23,777 nucleotides of DNA from Gammaproteobacteria bacterium UBA2168 (GCA_002327525.1 DCWG01000060.1:1-23777), one strand, 5' to 3'; positions 7,217 to 15,340 are shown, numbered from the stretch's first letter. The notes: generated from the letters alone by a model not told the origin. Numbers and translations: made by a program.

Positions 7217-7245
7217 GGAGTCGCACTGGGGGAGGGGGGCGCACC

Positions 7246-7938
7246 ATTCGTTTCATCATCACGATCACCGTGCTGTGCTGTTCAGCCGTTGCGTTGGCGG
7301 AAGAATCACACAACCGGCTGAGCGAAGAACAGCGGGAACAGGGCTGGCAGCTGCTCTTCGATGGCTCCACGCTGGACGGGTGGCGCAGGTATCAGGGCGG
7401 CGAGATAGAGCGCGGTTGGGAAGTCGTGGACGGCGCCATTACGCGGACCGGGCGCGCGGGCGACATCGTCACGCGGCGTACCTGGACCGACTTCGAACTC
7501 GAGTTCGAATGGTGGGTCGAATCCGGCGGCAACAGCGGCGTGTTCTACCGGGCCGGTGAGAGCGAACGTTACATATTCATGACGGCTCCCGAATATCAGG
7601 TACTGGACGACGAACGCCACCGGGACGGCAGTAAAGCGGAGACCTCGGCCGGCTCCAACTATGCCCTGCACGCGGTCGAACGCGGCATTGTGCGGCCAGC
7701 CGGTAACTGGAACAGCGGGCGCATCGTGGTGCGGGGTGAGGCGGTGGAGCACTGGCTCAACGGCAAGCCGGTGGTCGCCTACGTGCTCGGCAGCGGCGAC
7801 TGGAGCACGCGCGTGGCCGAGAGCAAATTTGCGGACTGGCCGAAGTACGGGACGCTGGCGAGCGGTCACATCGGATTGCAGGATCACGGCGACAGGGTTG
7901 CCTACCGGAACATCAGGATACGCGAGCACACGCATTGA
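7246..7938 (+). CDS. DUF1080 / 3-keto-disaccharide hydrolase-like exported protein (apparent ATT start)
   Basis: The protein belongs to the DUF1080 family (concanavalin-like fold, PF06439), several members of which cleave 3-keto-glycosides. Recognisable stretches are GWQLLFDGSTLDGWRRY, VVDGAITRTG, FELEFEWWVESGGNSGVFYR, EYQVLDDERH, WNSGRIVVRG, VEHWLNGKPV and GHIGLQDHGDRVAYRNIRI. There is no ATG or GTG giving a complete signal peptide. The first GTG (7270) leaves only a fragment of the hydrophobic core. Reading from ATT at 7246 gives RFIITITVLCCSAVALA after the start, a good Sec signal peptide, with GGAGGGGGG (7231-7239) correctly placed. I therefore annotate an ATT start, 230 residues. The 3' end overlaps the next gene by four bases (TTGA), so translation is probably coupled. 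The context with a GMC oxidoreductase supports sugar C3-oxidation chemistry. Confidence 0.85.
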   Translation: MRFIITITVLCCSAVALAEESHNRLSEEQREQGWQLLFDGSTLDGWRRYQGGEIERGWEVVDGAITRTGRAGDIVTRRTWTDFELEFEWWVESGGNSGVFYRAGESERYIFMTAPEYQVLDDERHRDGSKAETSAGSNYALHAVERGIVRPAGNWNSGRIVVRGEAVEHWLNGKPVVAYVLGSGDWSTRVAESKFADWPKYGTLASGHIGLQDHGDRVAYRNIRIREHTH

Positions 7939-9713
7939 AACGCAGCGACGCCGATTATGACGTGATCGTGGTGGGTTCGGGCGCCGGTGGCGGGATGGCG
8001 GCCTACGTACTGGCCTGTGCGGGTGTCAGGGTGCTGATGTTGGAAGCAGGCAGAGACTACGATCCGGTTACTGAAACACCCATGTTCAATCTCTTCTCGG
8101 AAGCACCGCTGCGCGGTGTTGCTACGCCCGACAAGCCTTTCGGTTTCTATGACGCGACGGTGGACGGGGGCTGGAGTGTGCCGGGAGAACCGTATTCCAG
8201 CGGCAAGGGCGTCGACTTCCTGTGGTGGCGCGCGCGCATGCTTGGCGGGCGTACCAATCACTGGGGCCGCATCAGCCTGAGGATGGGCGAGTACGACTTC
8301 AAACCCCGCAGCCGCGATGGGCTCGGCTTCGACTGGCCCATCGGCTATGACGATCTCGCCCCTTACTATGACAAGACCGAGGCCTTGATTGGCGTTTATG
8401 GCTCCAACGAAGGCCTGGAGAACACGCCGAACTCGTCACCGGGCGTGCTTCTGCCCGCACCCGCGCCCCGTGCCGACGAATTGCTGGTGCGCAAGTACTG
8501 TAAGGGTCTCGATATCCCGGTGATTCCCGCGCATCTGGCAATCCTATCCGAGCGCCAGGATCACCAGCGCCTGCCGAAGTGGCTGCACCCGAACAATGCG
8601 CTGGCGCAGCGCGTGACCCGGGATAGCATGCGGGCACGATCGGCCTGTTTGTTCGCCACGGCCTGCGGGCGCGGATGTTCGATCGGGGCCAATTTCCAGT
8701 CGCCCACCGTGCTGCTGAAACCGGCACTCGCGACGGGTAATCTGACGATTCGCACGGATGCCATGGTGCGCGAGGTCAGCATCGATGCAAAGGGCCGTGC
8801 CAATGGCGTGCGCTTCATCGATAGGGACAGCGGCATCGATGAATTCCTGCCGGCGAGGGCGGTAGTGCTGGCGGCGAGTTCGGGTGAAACGGCCCGCATC
8901 ATGCTGAATTCGACCAGTGCCTTGTTTCCCCAGGGACTCGCCAACGGTTCGGGTCTCGTGGGCCGCTATCTGATGGATACGGTCGGCGTATCCGTCACGG
9001 GGCAGGTCCCGCTGATGGAAAACATGCCGCCTCACAACGCGGACGGCGCATCCGGTATGCACATGTACATGCCGTGGTGGCTGTATGGCGAACAAGCGAG
9101 CGGCAAGCTCGATTTTGCTCGCGGCTATCACATCGAATTTGGCGGCGGACGGCGCATGCCCCAGGCCGGCTGGTTCCGCGGGCTCGAACCCATGCTCGAC
9201 GGGATCTATGGCGCAGACTACAAGGAAGCCTGCCGGCGCTACTACGGATCGTTGGTTGGCTTTTCGGGCCGCGGCGAGATGATTCCCAACGACGATTGCT
9301 ACTGTGAGATCGATCCCGTACAGAAGGACCGCTTTGGTATCCCGACGCTGCGGTTTCAGTGGCGCTGGTCCGATCACGAACTGAACCAGGCGGCGCACAT
9401 GCACCGTACGCTGAAGGAGATCATTGAGAGTATGGGCGGACGCATGGTGACGCCGTTTCACGACAATGGTGCCGATGCGATCAAGAAACCCGGGGAGATC
9501 ATTCACGAAGTGGGCGGAGCCATCATGGGTGACGATCCGTCACGTTCGGTAGTGAATCAGTTCGGTCAGACGTGGGAAGTCGGCAATCTGTTTCTCACCG
9601 ACGGCGCACCCTTGGTCTCGAACGCGGACAAGAATCCGACACTCAGCATTCTGGCGCTCGCTTGGCGCTCCACCGACCACCTGGTCGAGCAGCTTCGACA
9701 GGGGGCGATATGA
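7935..9713 (+). CDS. GMC-family FAD-dependent oxidoreductase (glycoside 3-dehydrogenase / gluconate-dehydrogenase-type large subunit)
   Basis: The protein has 592 residues. The FAD-binding motif is at the N-terminus (DYDVIVVGSGAGGGMAAYVL, GxGxxG at 14-19, then VLMLEAGRD). The C-terminal GMC domain has EVGGAIMGDDPSRSVV with active-site His524, and NADKNPTLSILALAWR with Asn567. It has no signal peptide of its own. The start is TTG 7935 overlapping the upstream TGA. No ATG occurs before the FAD motif, so translational coupling is likely. The partner gene directly downstream encodes a Tat-targeted small subunit of the gluconate-2-dehydrogenase subunit 3 family, so this subunit is probably carried folded across the membrane with it. 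Beside a DUF1080 protein, oxidation of a sugar at C3 (as in LacA-type glycoside 3-dehydrogenases) is the most attractive role; gluconate- or alcohol-type activity is an alternative. Confidence 0.88.
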   Translation: MKRSDADYDVIVVGSGAGGGMAAYVLACAGVRVLMLEAGRDYDPVTETPMFNLFSEAPLRGVATPDKPFGFYDATVDGGWSVPGEPYSSGKGVDFLWWRARMLGGRTNHWGRISLRMGEYDFKPRSRDGLGFDWPIGYDDLAPYYDKTEALIGVYGSNEGLENTPNSSPGVLLPAPAPRADELLVRKYCKGLDIPVIPAHLAILSERQDHQRLPKWLHPNNALAQRVTRDSMRARSACLFATACGRGCSIGANFQSPTVLLKPALATGNLTIRTDAMVREVSIDAKGRANGVRFIDRDSGIDEFLPARAVVLAASSGETARIMLNSTSALFPQGLANGSGLVGRYLMDTVGVSVTGQVPLMENMPPHNADGASGMHMYMPWWLYGEQASGKLDFARGYHIEFGGGRRMPQAGWFRGLEPMLDGIYGADYKEACRRYYGSLVGFSGRGEMIPNDDCYCEIDPVQKDRFGIPTLRFQWRWSDHELNQAAHMHRTLKEIIESMGGRMVTPFHDNGADAIKKPGEIIHEVGGAIMGDDPSRSVVNQFGQTWEVGNLFLTDGAPLVSNADKNPTLSILALAWRSTDHLVEQLRQGAI

Positions 9714-10339
9714 GCAGGATCAATCGCCGCGCCTTTGTACAGCTGGTCGTGGCCAGTGCCGCGGCGGCAGCCCGGGTGGAGGGTGAAGCGCCGCAGATGC
9801 GGAAGGGCACCAGGCCCAGGGGGACGCCGACCGACCCGGTACTGATCGACCCACTTCGCCCGTGGCCTCTGACTCTGAGCGAGGCAGACCGGCGAGCGGT
9901 GGCTGTGTTGTGCGATCTGATCATGCCTGCGGATGCGCGCTCTCCGGCGGCCACTGCGTTGAAGGCGCATGAATTCGTCGATGAATGGGTCAGCGCGCCG
10001 TATCCCGAACAGCAGGGCGATGCGGGCGTGTTGCACGCCGGACTCGCGTGGCTGGAAGGAGAGTCGAGACGGCGGCACGAACGTTCATTCGCAGACCTGG
10101 GCTCGCCCCAGCAGAGGGCGATCTGCGACGATATCTGCTCGCTGCGACACGCCGCACCCGAGGCGCTCGCCGGCGCCGACATGTTCTCACTGGTACGAGC
10201 ACTGACCGGTGCTGCGGTGTGGACGACACAAGAGGGGATGGATGATCTCGGCTATATCGGAAACACGCCGCTCTCAAGTTGGGGGCCGCCGCCCGGGGAG
10301 GTGCTTCGACACCTGGGCCTCGGCCGGGATGATGTTTGA
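9710..10339 (+). CDS. Gluconate 2-dehydrogenase subunit 3-like protein with Tat signal
   Basis: This is a 209-residue small subunit of the gluconate_2-dh3 family (PF13618), which accompanies GMC flavoproteins in periplasmic membrane-linked dehydrogenases. The N-terminus MSRINRRAFVQLVVASAAAAA is a twin-arginine signal (RR at 6-7, then a hydrophobic alanine-rich stretch). The family body is recognisable in SEADRRAVAVLCDLIMPADARSPAA, HEFVDEWVSAPYPEQ, AGLAWLE and EGMDDLGYIGNTPLSSWG. ATG 9710 overlaps the GMC stop (ATGA), so the two are translationally coupled. No cytochrome c subunit follows, although LacABC-type and gluconate dehydrogenases normally have one. Electrons must go to a cytochrome encoded elsewhere or to another acceptor. 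The next gene is convergent. Confidence 0.85.
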   Translation: MSRINRRAFVQLVVASAAAAARVEGEAPQMRKGTRPRGTPTDPVLIDPLRPWPLTLSEADRRAVAVLCDLIMPADARSPAATALKAHEFVDEWVSAPYPEQQGDAGVLHAGLAWLEGESRRRHERSFADLGSPQQRAICDDICSLRHAAPEALAGADMFSLVRALTGAAVWTTQEGMDDLGYIGNTPLSSWGPPPGEVLRHLGLGRDDV

Positions 10340-10390
10340 GACGAATCGGGTGCCCGGTGGTGGTGGAACGAATTGGTGTGGGACAGCACG

Positions 10391-11605
10391 CTAGCCGCCG
10401 ATCACACCGCGTTCGAGCAGGTCGTCGATCTCTGTTTGCGTGAGTCCCGATGTCGCCAGAATGTCACGGGTGTGCTGGCCGATCTCCGGTGCGGGCCCAC
10501 GCGGTCCGACCTCGGCCGTACTGAATCGCATGGGAGCGTTCACCGTCCGGTACACGCCGTGCTCCGGGTGCCGTATTTCGGGAAAGAGACCGATATCCAG
10601 GGCATGCGGGTCCTGAGCGACCTCATCGAGCCCCAGCACGGGACCCCAGATGAGACCCTGATCGTCGAAGATCTCGCCCCACTCGTCGCGTGAGCGTATG
10701 GATAGGGCCTCATCGATCAGCGCTACCAGTTCCGGCATGCATTGGTAGCGGGATTTACCGTCCTTGTATCGTTCGTCGTCCAGCCATTCCTTGTGCCCGA
10801 TGGCTTTGCAAAGACGCGGCCACGCGCCCGCATCCAGCATATTGAATACGACCCAGTAGCCGTCTCCGCATGGGTAGCGATTGGCCATGGGCGTGAGCAT
10901 GTTTTCCCTGGCGCGCCGTCGAACGGGCGCGCGATCCACGGCCGTGATGCCGAAATCCGACGCCTGCGTCCATACAGCGGTCTCGTAGAGCGAGGTCTCC
11001 ACCACCTGACCCTCTCCGGTTTTTTCCGCGAGGCGTAGCGCAGCGAGAATGGCGGCTACCATGGCGAGCCCGGTAGTGTGATCGCCTTGGGCCGGTCTGG
11101 CCTGGGGGACCAGGCCTACATCACCCTCGCGCATGGAATCGTAGAGCCCCGAGCGGCCGAAGAACGCGGTTACATCGTAACCAGGCCGCCAGGCGTCCGG
11201 GCCGGTGGTCCCGTAGCCGGTCAACGTCGCGTGAACGAGATGCGGATTGATCTCCATCAGTGTTTCCGGATCGAGGCCGAATTTTCCCTGACGATGCACC
11301 AGGAGGTTGCACATGAAGATGTCCGCGTCCGCGACCAGGCGGTGAACCAGGGCGGGCCCACCCTCGGTGTCGAGGGCCACGGCAATGGAGTGTTTGCCGC
11401 GGTTGTCCACGTCGAACTGCAGGTCGTAGTCCTTGAAGGCATTGTCGATCTTCGCAGAGCGCCCCATGTTACGCATAGGATCGCCAGACAACGGTTCGAC
11501 CTTGATAACGTTGGCGCCGAGATCGGCGAGGATCGCACCGGCACTCGGCGCGGCCATCCAGCTGTCGAGTTCAACGACAGTCACGTCTTTCAGGGGTGCA
11601 GTCAC
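10391..11605 (-). CDS. CaiB/BaiF family CoA-transferase (class III)
   Basis: The protein has 404 residues, normal for the family. Class III enzymes move CoA between carboxylic acids through an aspartyl-CoA thioester. The family start LKDVTVVELDSWMAAPSAG is followed by ADLGANVIKVEP. The catalytic aspartate is probably Asp175 in AQGDHTTGLAMVAAI. EKTGEGQVVETSLYE and NMLTPMANRYPCGDGYWVVF are also typical. The start chosen is GTG 11605 (MTAPLKDV), with AAGGAG spaced 7 bases. The frame is open to 11635, but that overlaps the zapG promoter region. It is divergent from zapG and convergent with the keto-sugar operon. The acyl substrate is unknown. A second, clearly different class III transferase is at 17495-18706, and the beta-oxidation genes between them suggest catabolism of CoA-activated lipids or terpenoids. 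Confidence 0.9.
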   Translation of the reverse strand: MTAPLKDVTVVELDSWMAAPSAGAILADLGANVIKVEPLSGDPMRNMGRSAKIDNAFKDYDLQFDVDNRGKHSIAVALDTEGGPALVHRLVADADIFMCNLLVHRQGKFGLDPETLMEINPHLVHATLTGYGTTGPDAWRPGYDVTAFFGRSGLYDSMREGDVGLVPQARPAQGDHTTGLAMVAAILAALRLAEKTGEGQVVETSLYETAVWTQASDFGITAVDRAPVRRRARENMLTPMANRYPCGDGYWVVFNMLDAGAWPRLCKAIGHKEWLDDERYKDGKSRYQCMPELVALIDEALSIRSRDEWGEIFDDQGLIWGPVLGLDEVAQDPHALDIGLFPEIRHPEHGVYRTVNAPMRFSTAEVGPRGPAPEIGQHTRDILATSGLTQTEIDDLLERGVIGG

Positions 11606-11616
11606 CACTCGGCTCC

Positions 11617-11645
11617 TTCTAACGGCAAGCGGCAAAATGTATCAT
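11617..11645 (+). promoter_or_regulatory. Candidate promoter for the zapG-like gene
   Basis: TATCAT (11640-11645, five of six to the -10 consensus) is preceded after 17 bases by TTCTAA (11617-11622), a weak -35. It lies in the divergent gap between the CoA-transferase and zapG-like genes. A transcript would carry a leader of about 40 bases. Confidence 0.3.
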
Positions 11646-11692
11646 GCGCAGCGATTTCATGGCGCCTGCAAAGGCCGGTTAAAGGACGAACT

Positions 11693-12244
11693 ATGGAAGC
11701 AATCATCGAATCTGCGCTGCTTTGGATCATCGGTGCGGGCGTGGGAGGGCTGCTGCTCGGCACTCGGGCCGCGTCGTTTATCGCCCGATCCCGAAGTGAG
11801 CGGCATGAAATCGAGCGCCTCACTGCTGAACTGGCGCAAGCCGAGACGGCGCTCGATACCTATCGCGCGGAAGTCTTTGAGGAGTTTGCTCAGACGGCGG
11901 TCAAGTTCAAGGCACTTAACGACTCTTACAGTGATCTGCACCAGCAACTGGCCAGGAGCGCCAGCGTTCTGTGCGGTGAGCCCGCCGCCAACGCGCTACT
12001 GGAAGAACCGGGTGTCCCGTCGCTGGAAGCACTCGGGGATGAGTTGGAGGTGGAGGACCGCATCGACGAGGATGACGACGCCCTGCTCGGCGACATCGTG
12101 ATTCAGGAAGCCGAGGACGTGCCGGAGCGTCCTGCGGACGACGGCACGGAAGTGCCAACCCTTGATGAGGCCGTCGACGAACTATCAGAAGTCGCGGACG
12201 ATGTGCAGTACGGGTTCGACCAACCCGATCAGAAGACCGGCTAG
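11693..12244 (+). CDS. zapG: YhcB/ZapG-like membrane-anchored coiled-coil protein (DUF1043)
   Basis: The product has 183 residues. YhcB/ZapG is an inner-membrane protein linked to cell division and envelope growth in gammaproteobacteria. One N-terminal transmembrane helix (residues 5-26, SALLWIIGAGVGGLLLGTRAA) is followed by a charged coiled coil (about 36-92, RHEIERLTAELAQAETALDTY..., then EVFEEFAQTAVKFKALNDSYSDLHQQLA). The latter is the signature part of the family. The C-terminal third is strongly acidic and low in complexity (EVEDRIDEDDDALLG, then PERPADDG), longer than in E. coli YhcB (132 residues). ATG 11693 has AAGGA about 6 bases upstream. The TAG stop is part of a strong hairpin that probably ends transcription. 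Confidence 0.85.
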   Translation: MEAIIESALLWIIGAGVGGLLLGTRAASFIARSRSERHEIERLTAELAQAETALDTYRAEVFEEFAQTAVKFKALNDSYSDLHQQLARSASVLCGEPAANALLEEPGVPSLEALGDELEVEDRIDEDDDALLGDIVIQEAEDVPERPADDGTEVPTLDEAVDELSEVADDVQYGFDQPDQKTG

Positions 12245-12268
12245 GGCGAGGTTCGAGCCTCCGCCCTA
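12242..12268. terminator. Bidirectional terminator-like hairpin between zapG and the beta-oxidation operon
   Basis: TAGGGCG (12242-12248) pairs perfectly with CGCCCTA (12262-12268). Inner AGG/CCT adds three pairs past a bulged C, and the loop is TTCGAG. The zapG stop codon lies in the 5' arm. No T-run follows on either strand, so the terminator call rests on the stem and on the position between convergent genes. Confidence 0.6.
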
Positions 12269-12309
12269 AACCTGCCGCGGAACCGTCCAGACGGCGCCCG
12301 CTTGTACCG

Positions 12310-14418
12310 CTAACCCTGCAAGCTCGCGAAGCTGCTTCCTTCCGTCGCCAACTTTGTCAGTAATGGCGCCGGCGTCCAGGCATCGCCGCCGTACAACTCG
12401 CCAAACCGTTCGAGGTCGGCGAGGATGTTGGCGAGGCCCTGCTGGTCGGCCCAGAACATGGGACCGCCCGTCACCTCAGGGAAGCCGTAGCCATTGATGT
12501 ACACGATGTCGATATCGCAGGGACGGATAGCGATTCCCGCCTCAAGAATTCGCGCTCCTTCGTTGATCATCGGGTACAGGCAACGTTTGAGCACCTCGTC
12601 ATCGTCGACCTCAGAACGCTCGATGCCGAGTTCGGCGGATGTCTGTTCGACGATCTCGACGACCTCGGGGTCCGGCTGTCCTGCACGGCTGCCCTCGGGG
12701 TAGATGTAATAGCCCCGATTGGTCTTCTGGCCGAAGCGCTCCAACTCGCAGAGTTTGTCCGCCACCCGGGCAGTGATGGGCACGTCCTCGGGTCTCATAC
12801 CCGACAGCTTGCGGGCGCGCCAGCCGAGGTCTAGACCTACGAGGTCGTTCATCTGGAAAGGACCCATCGGCATGCCGAAACCGAGCAGCACGTTGTCCAC
12901 CTGATACGGTGTTGCCCCCTGGAGGATGATTTCACCGGCCTGACGCGTGTAACCCGCCAGCATGCGGTTACCAATGAAACCGGGGGCATTGCCGGACAGT
13001 ACGGCGATCTTGCCGAGCGTCTTGGCAAGCTTCATGGAGGTGGCGATGGTGGTCTTGTCGGTGTCCTTGCCACGCACCACTTCGAGCAGCCGCATGATGT
13101 TGGCCGGACTGAAGAAATGCAGTCCAATCACGTCACCCGGTCGGCTGGTGGCTTCAGCCATCCTGTCGATATCGAGACCTGAAGTATTGCTCGCTAGAAT
13201 CGCGCCGGGTTTGGCGATCTCGTCGATCTTCTTGAATGTCTCGACCTTCACGTCGATGTTCTCGTAGATGGCTTCGACGATGACATCGGCCCTGGCCAGG
13301 TCTGCATATTGGAGCGTACCGGTGATCAGGCTCATGCGCGCGTCCACATCGGTATCGGTCATGCGCCCACGCGAGACCTGGATGTCGTAGTTGCGCTTGA
13401 TGACGCCGAGTCCGCGATCGAGGGCTTCCTGATTCATCTCGAGGACGGTGACGGCAATGCCGGCGTTGGCAAAGCACATGGTAATGCCGCCACCCATGGT
13501 GCCGCAGCCGATGACGGCGGCACTCTCGATATTGCTTGTCGCCGTGTCGCGCGGTACGTCGGGAATCTTGGCTACTTCGCGTTCGCTGAAGAACACGTGG
13601 ATCAGTGCCGCGCGTTGCGGATGATTGAGGCACTGCGCGAATCTCGCTGCCTCGACGGCCAGGCCGTCGGTGAAATCGCCGCTGTTCACCGCGGCTTCCA
13701 CGCACTGGATGATCTGTTCCGGTGCGAAATGTCCGCGTGAACGACGGCTGGCTTTTTGCCGGGCGCGAGTAAAGATCTCCGGATCGGCGCGGTCCGCCAT
13801 TACCTTGTCGGCTTCATCGCGAATCTTGCGCAGCGGACCGCCAGTGGCGATCAGGTCTCGTGCGAAAGCCTTCGCACCGTCCAGCAGATCGCCTTCGATC
13901 AGCTCATCGACGATACCCAACTCCTTGGCCATGGGGCCGGGAATCGGATCGCCTGAGAGGATGAAGTCTAGTGCTTTCTCGGCACCGATGAGACGCGGCA
14001 GACGCTGCGTGCCGCCGGCACCCGGCAACAGGCCGAGTTTCACCTCGGGCAGACCCACCGGTGCGGACGGTGCGGCCACTCGATAGTCACAGCAAAGTGC
14101 CACCTCCAGGCCGCCGCCGAAGGCGGTGCCGTTCAATGCCGCGACGATAGGCTTGGTGCTCGCCTCCATCCGGGCGAGGCAGTCGTGCAGACTCGGTCCC
14201 TCCGGCTTAGCGCCGAATTCTGAAATGTCCGCACCGGCGATGAAGGCACGTCCCGCGCCGGTGAGTATTACCGCCTTGATTGCATTGTCGGAAAGCGCGG
14301 CACCGACGCCGTCGGCGAGACCTTGTCTCACACCGCCCGAAAGTGGATTCACGGGTGGATTGTCTACGGTCATGATGGCGAGATCGCCATCCACCGAATA
14401 GTGTACGGTTCCTTTCAT
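12310..14418 (-). CDS. Fused enoyl-CoA hydratase / 3-hydroxyacyl-CoA dehydrogenase (FadB/FadJ-like)
   Basis: This is a multifunctional beta-oxidation protein of 702 residues. The hydratase/isomerase domain covers about 1-200: oxyanion-hole motifs GAGRAFIAGADISEF and NGTAFGGGLEVAL, catalytic glutamates Glu105 and Glu125 (LPEVKLGLLPGAGG). A linker follows, then the NAD-binding domain from about 296 (AAVIGCGTMGGGITM, GxGxxG 304-309). The dehydrogenase active site is NTSGLDI and GLHFFSPANIMRLLEVV (His434), followed by NAPGFIGNRM. C-terminal 3-hydroxyacyl-CoA dehydrogenase repeats occupy about 478-700. It lies 11 bases downstream of the SDR gene on the same strand, forming one operon. Length and domain order match FadJ and peroxisomal MFE-1-like proteins rather than the longer E. 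coli FadB. Chain-length or substrate preference is unknown. Confidence 0.93.
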   Translation of the reverse strand: MKGTVHYSVDGDLAIMTVDNPPVNPLSGGVRQGLADGVGAALSDNAIKAVILTGAGRAFIAGADISEFGAKPEGPSLHDCLARMEASTKPIVAALNGTAFGGGLEVALCCDYRVAAPSAPVGLPEVKLGLLPGAGGTQRLPRLIGAEKALDFILSGDPIPGPMAKELGIVDELIEGDLLDGAKAFARDLIATGGPLRKIRDEADKVMADRADPEIFTRARQKASRRSRGHFAPEQIIQCVEAAVNSGDFTDGLAVEAARFAQCLNHPQRAALIHVFFSEREVAKIPDVPRDTATSNIESAAVIGCGTMGGGITMCFANAGIAVTVLEMNQEALDRGLGVIKRNYDIQVSRGRMTDTDVDARMSLITGTLQYADLARADVIVEAIYENIDVKVETFKKIDEIAKPGAILASNTSGLDIDRMAEATSRPGDVIGLHFFSPANIMRLLEVVRGKDTDKTTIATSMKLAKTLGKIAVLSGNAPGFIGNRMLAGYTRQAGEIILQGATPYQVDNVLLGFGMPMGPFQMNDLVGLDLGWRARKLSGMRPEDVPITARVADKLCELERFGQKTNRGYYIYPEGSRAGQPDPEVVEIVEQTSAELGIERSEVDDDEVLKRCLYPMINEGARILEAGIAIRPCDIDIVYINGYGFPEVTGGPMFWADQQGLANILADLERFGELYGGDAWTPAPLLTKLATEGSSFASLQG

Positions 14419-14429
14419 CGATCCGGCCC

Positions 14430-15305
14430 TCAGACTTCCATCGGCTTCAACAGTCGCGGCCAGTTTTCCATGGAAACACGCATGTGCTCACCGATTTCCT
14501 CCACCGTGAACGGTTCGTCCAGAGGATCCTTGCGCGCAATCTCCGTCGTCTGCCACGACAGCAGATTGACGCGGTTGCCGCCCACCGTGAACTGACGGCC
14601 CGTAACGTCCTTGGCGTCGTCGGTGCACAGCCACACGACGGGCGGGGAGACCTTCTCCGGCGCGAGGCGTTCTTCCTGGTCCGCCGGCATGAGGTCTTGC
14701 GTCATCCGTGAATACGCAGCCGGGGCGAGTGTGTTGACCGTGATCCCGTATTTCACACCCTCGAGCGCCAAAACGCGCGTCAGTCCGGCGATACCGGCCT
14801 TGGCGGCACCGTAATTGGCCTGACCAAAGTTGCCGATGAGCCCGGAGGTGGAGGAAGTGTTGATGATGCGCCCGCCAGAAGCCTGGGCGACGAACTGATC
14901 CCAGGCAGCTTTGGAGACGAGGTAGGCGCCGCGCAGGTGCACGTCGATCACGACGTCCCACATCTCATCGGTCATGTTCTTGAACGATTTGTCGCGCAGG
15001 ATGCCGGCGTTGTTGATCGCGATATCGAGCTTGCCGAAATTGGAGACCGCATCGGTGATCATGGCGCGGGCGGCTTCCGGATCGGTGACCGACCCGTAGT
15101 TGGCAACGGCCCGGCCGCCGGCCGCCTTGATTTCCTCCACCACACCGTCGGCCATGCTGGAGCCTGCGCCGGTACCGTCCCGTGCGCCGCCGAGATCGTT
15201 GACTACCACCGCCGCGCCTTCCTGCGCCAGCAGCAGCGCGTGTGCGCGGCCCAAACCGCCGCCTGCGCCGGTTACCAGTGCGACCTTGTCTTCTAGTAGT
15301 GCCAT
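14430..15305 (-). CDS. Short-chain dehydrogenase/reductase, 17beta-HSD type 4 / MFE-2-like
   Basis: This NAD(P)-dependent SDR of 291 residues resembles the dehydrogenase part of peroxisomal multifunctional enzyme 2, which oxidises (3R)-hydroxyacyl-CoA. The cofactor motif TGAGGGLG is at 12-19, VNDLGGARDGTGAG at 35-48 is characteristic of the MFE-2 group, and NNAG is at 98-101. The catalytic triad is Ser152, Tyr165 and Lys169 (GQANYGAAKAG). The C-terminal extension to 291 residues (ending NWPRLLKPMEV) is also typical. It is the first gene of an operon with the FadJ-like fusion, so hydroxyacyl intermediates of both stereochemistries could be handled. The Shine-Dalgarno is weak (GGGAA), and a possible -10 lies at 15341-15346. 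It is divergent from the S9 pseudogene. Confidence 0.9.
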   Translation of the reverse strand: MALLEDKVALVTGAGGGLGRAHALLLAQEGAAVVVNDLGGARDGTGAGSSMADGVVEEIKAAGGRAVANYGSVTDPEAARAMITDAVSNFGKLDIAINNAGILRDKSFKNMTDEMWDVVIDVHLRGAYLVSKAAWDQFVAQASGGRIINTSSTSGLIGNFGQANYGAAKAGIAGLTRVLALEGVKYGITVNTLAPAAYSRMTQDLMPADQEERLAPEKVSPPVVWLCTDDAKDVTGRQFTVGGNRVNLLSWQTTEIARKDPLDEPFTVEEIGEHMRVSMENWPRLLKPMEV

Positions 15306-15340
15306 GTTGGTTTCCCGCAGTTTGTTTTGGGCAAACCGAC

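Noticed and set aside
8544..9506. 320-codon frame antisense to the GMC gene
   Set aside because: Same reason: histidine/arginine-rich composition typical of a shadow frame, no motifs, fully inside a well-supported gene.
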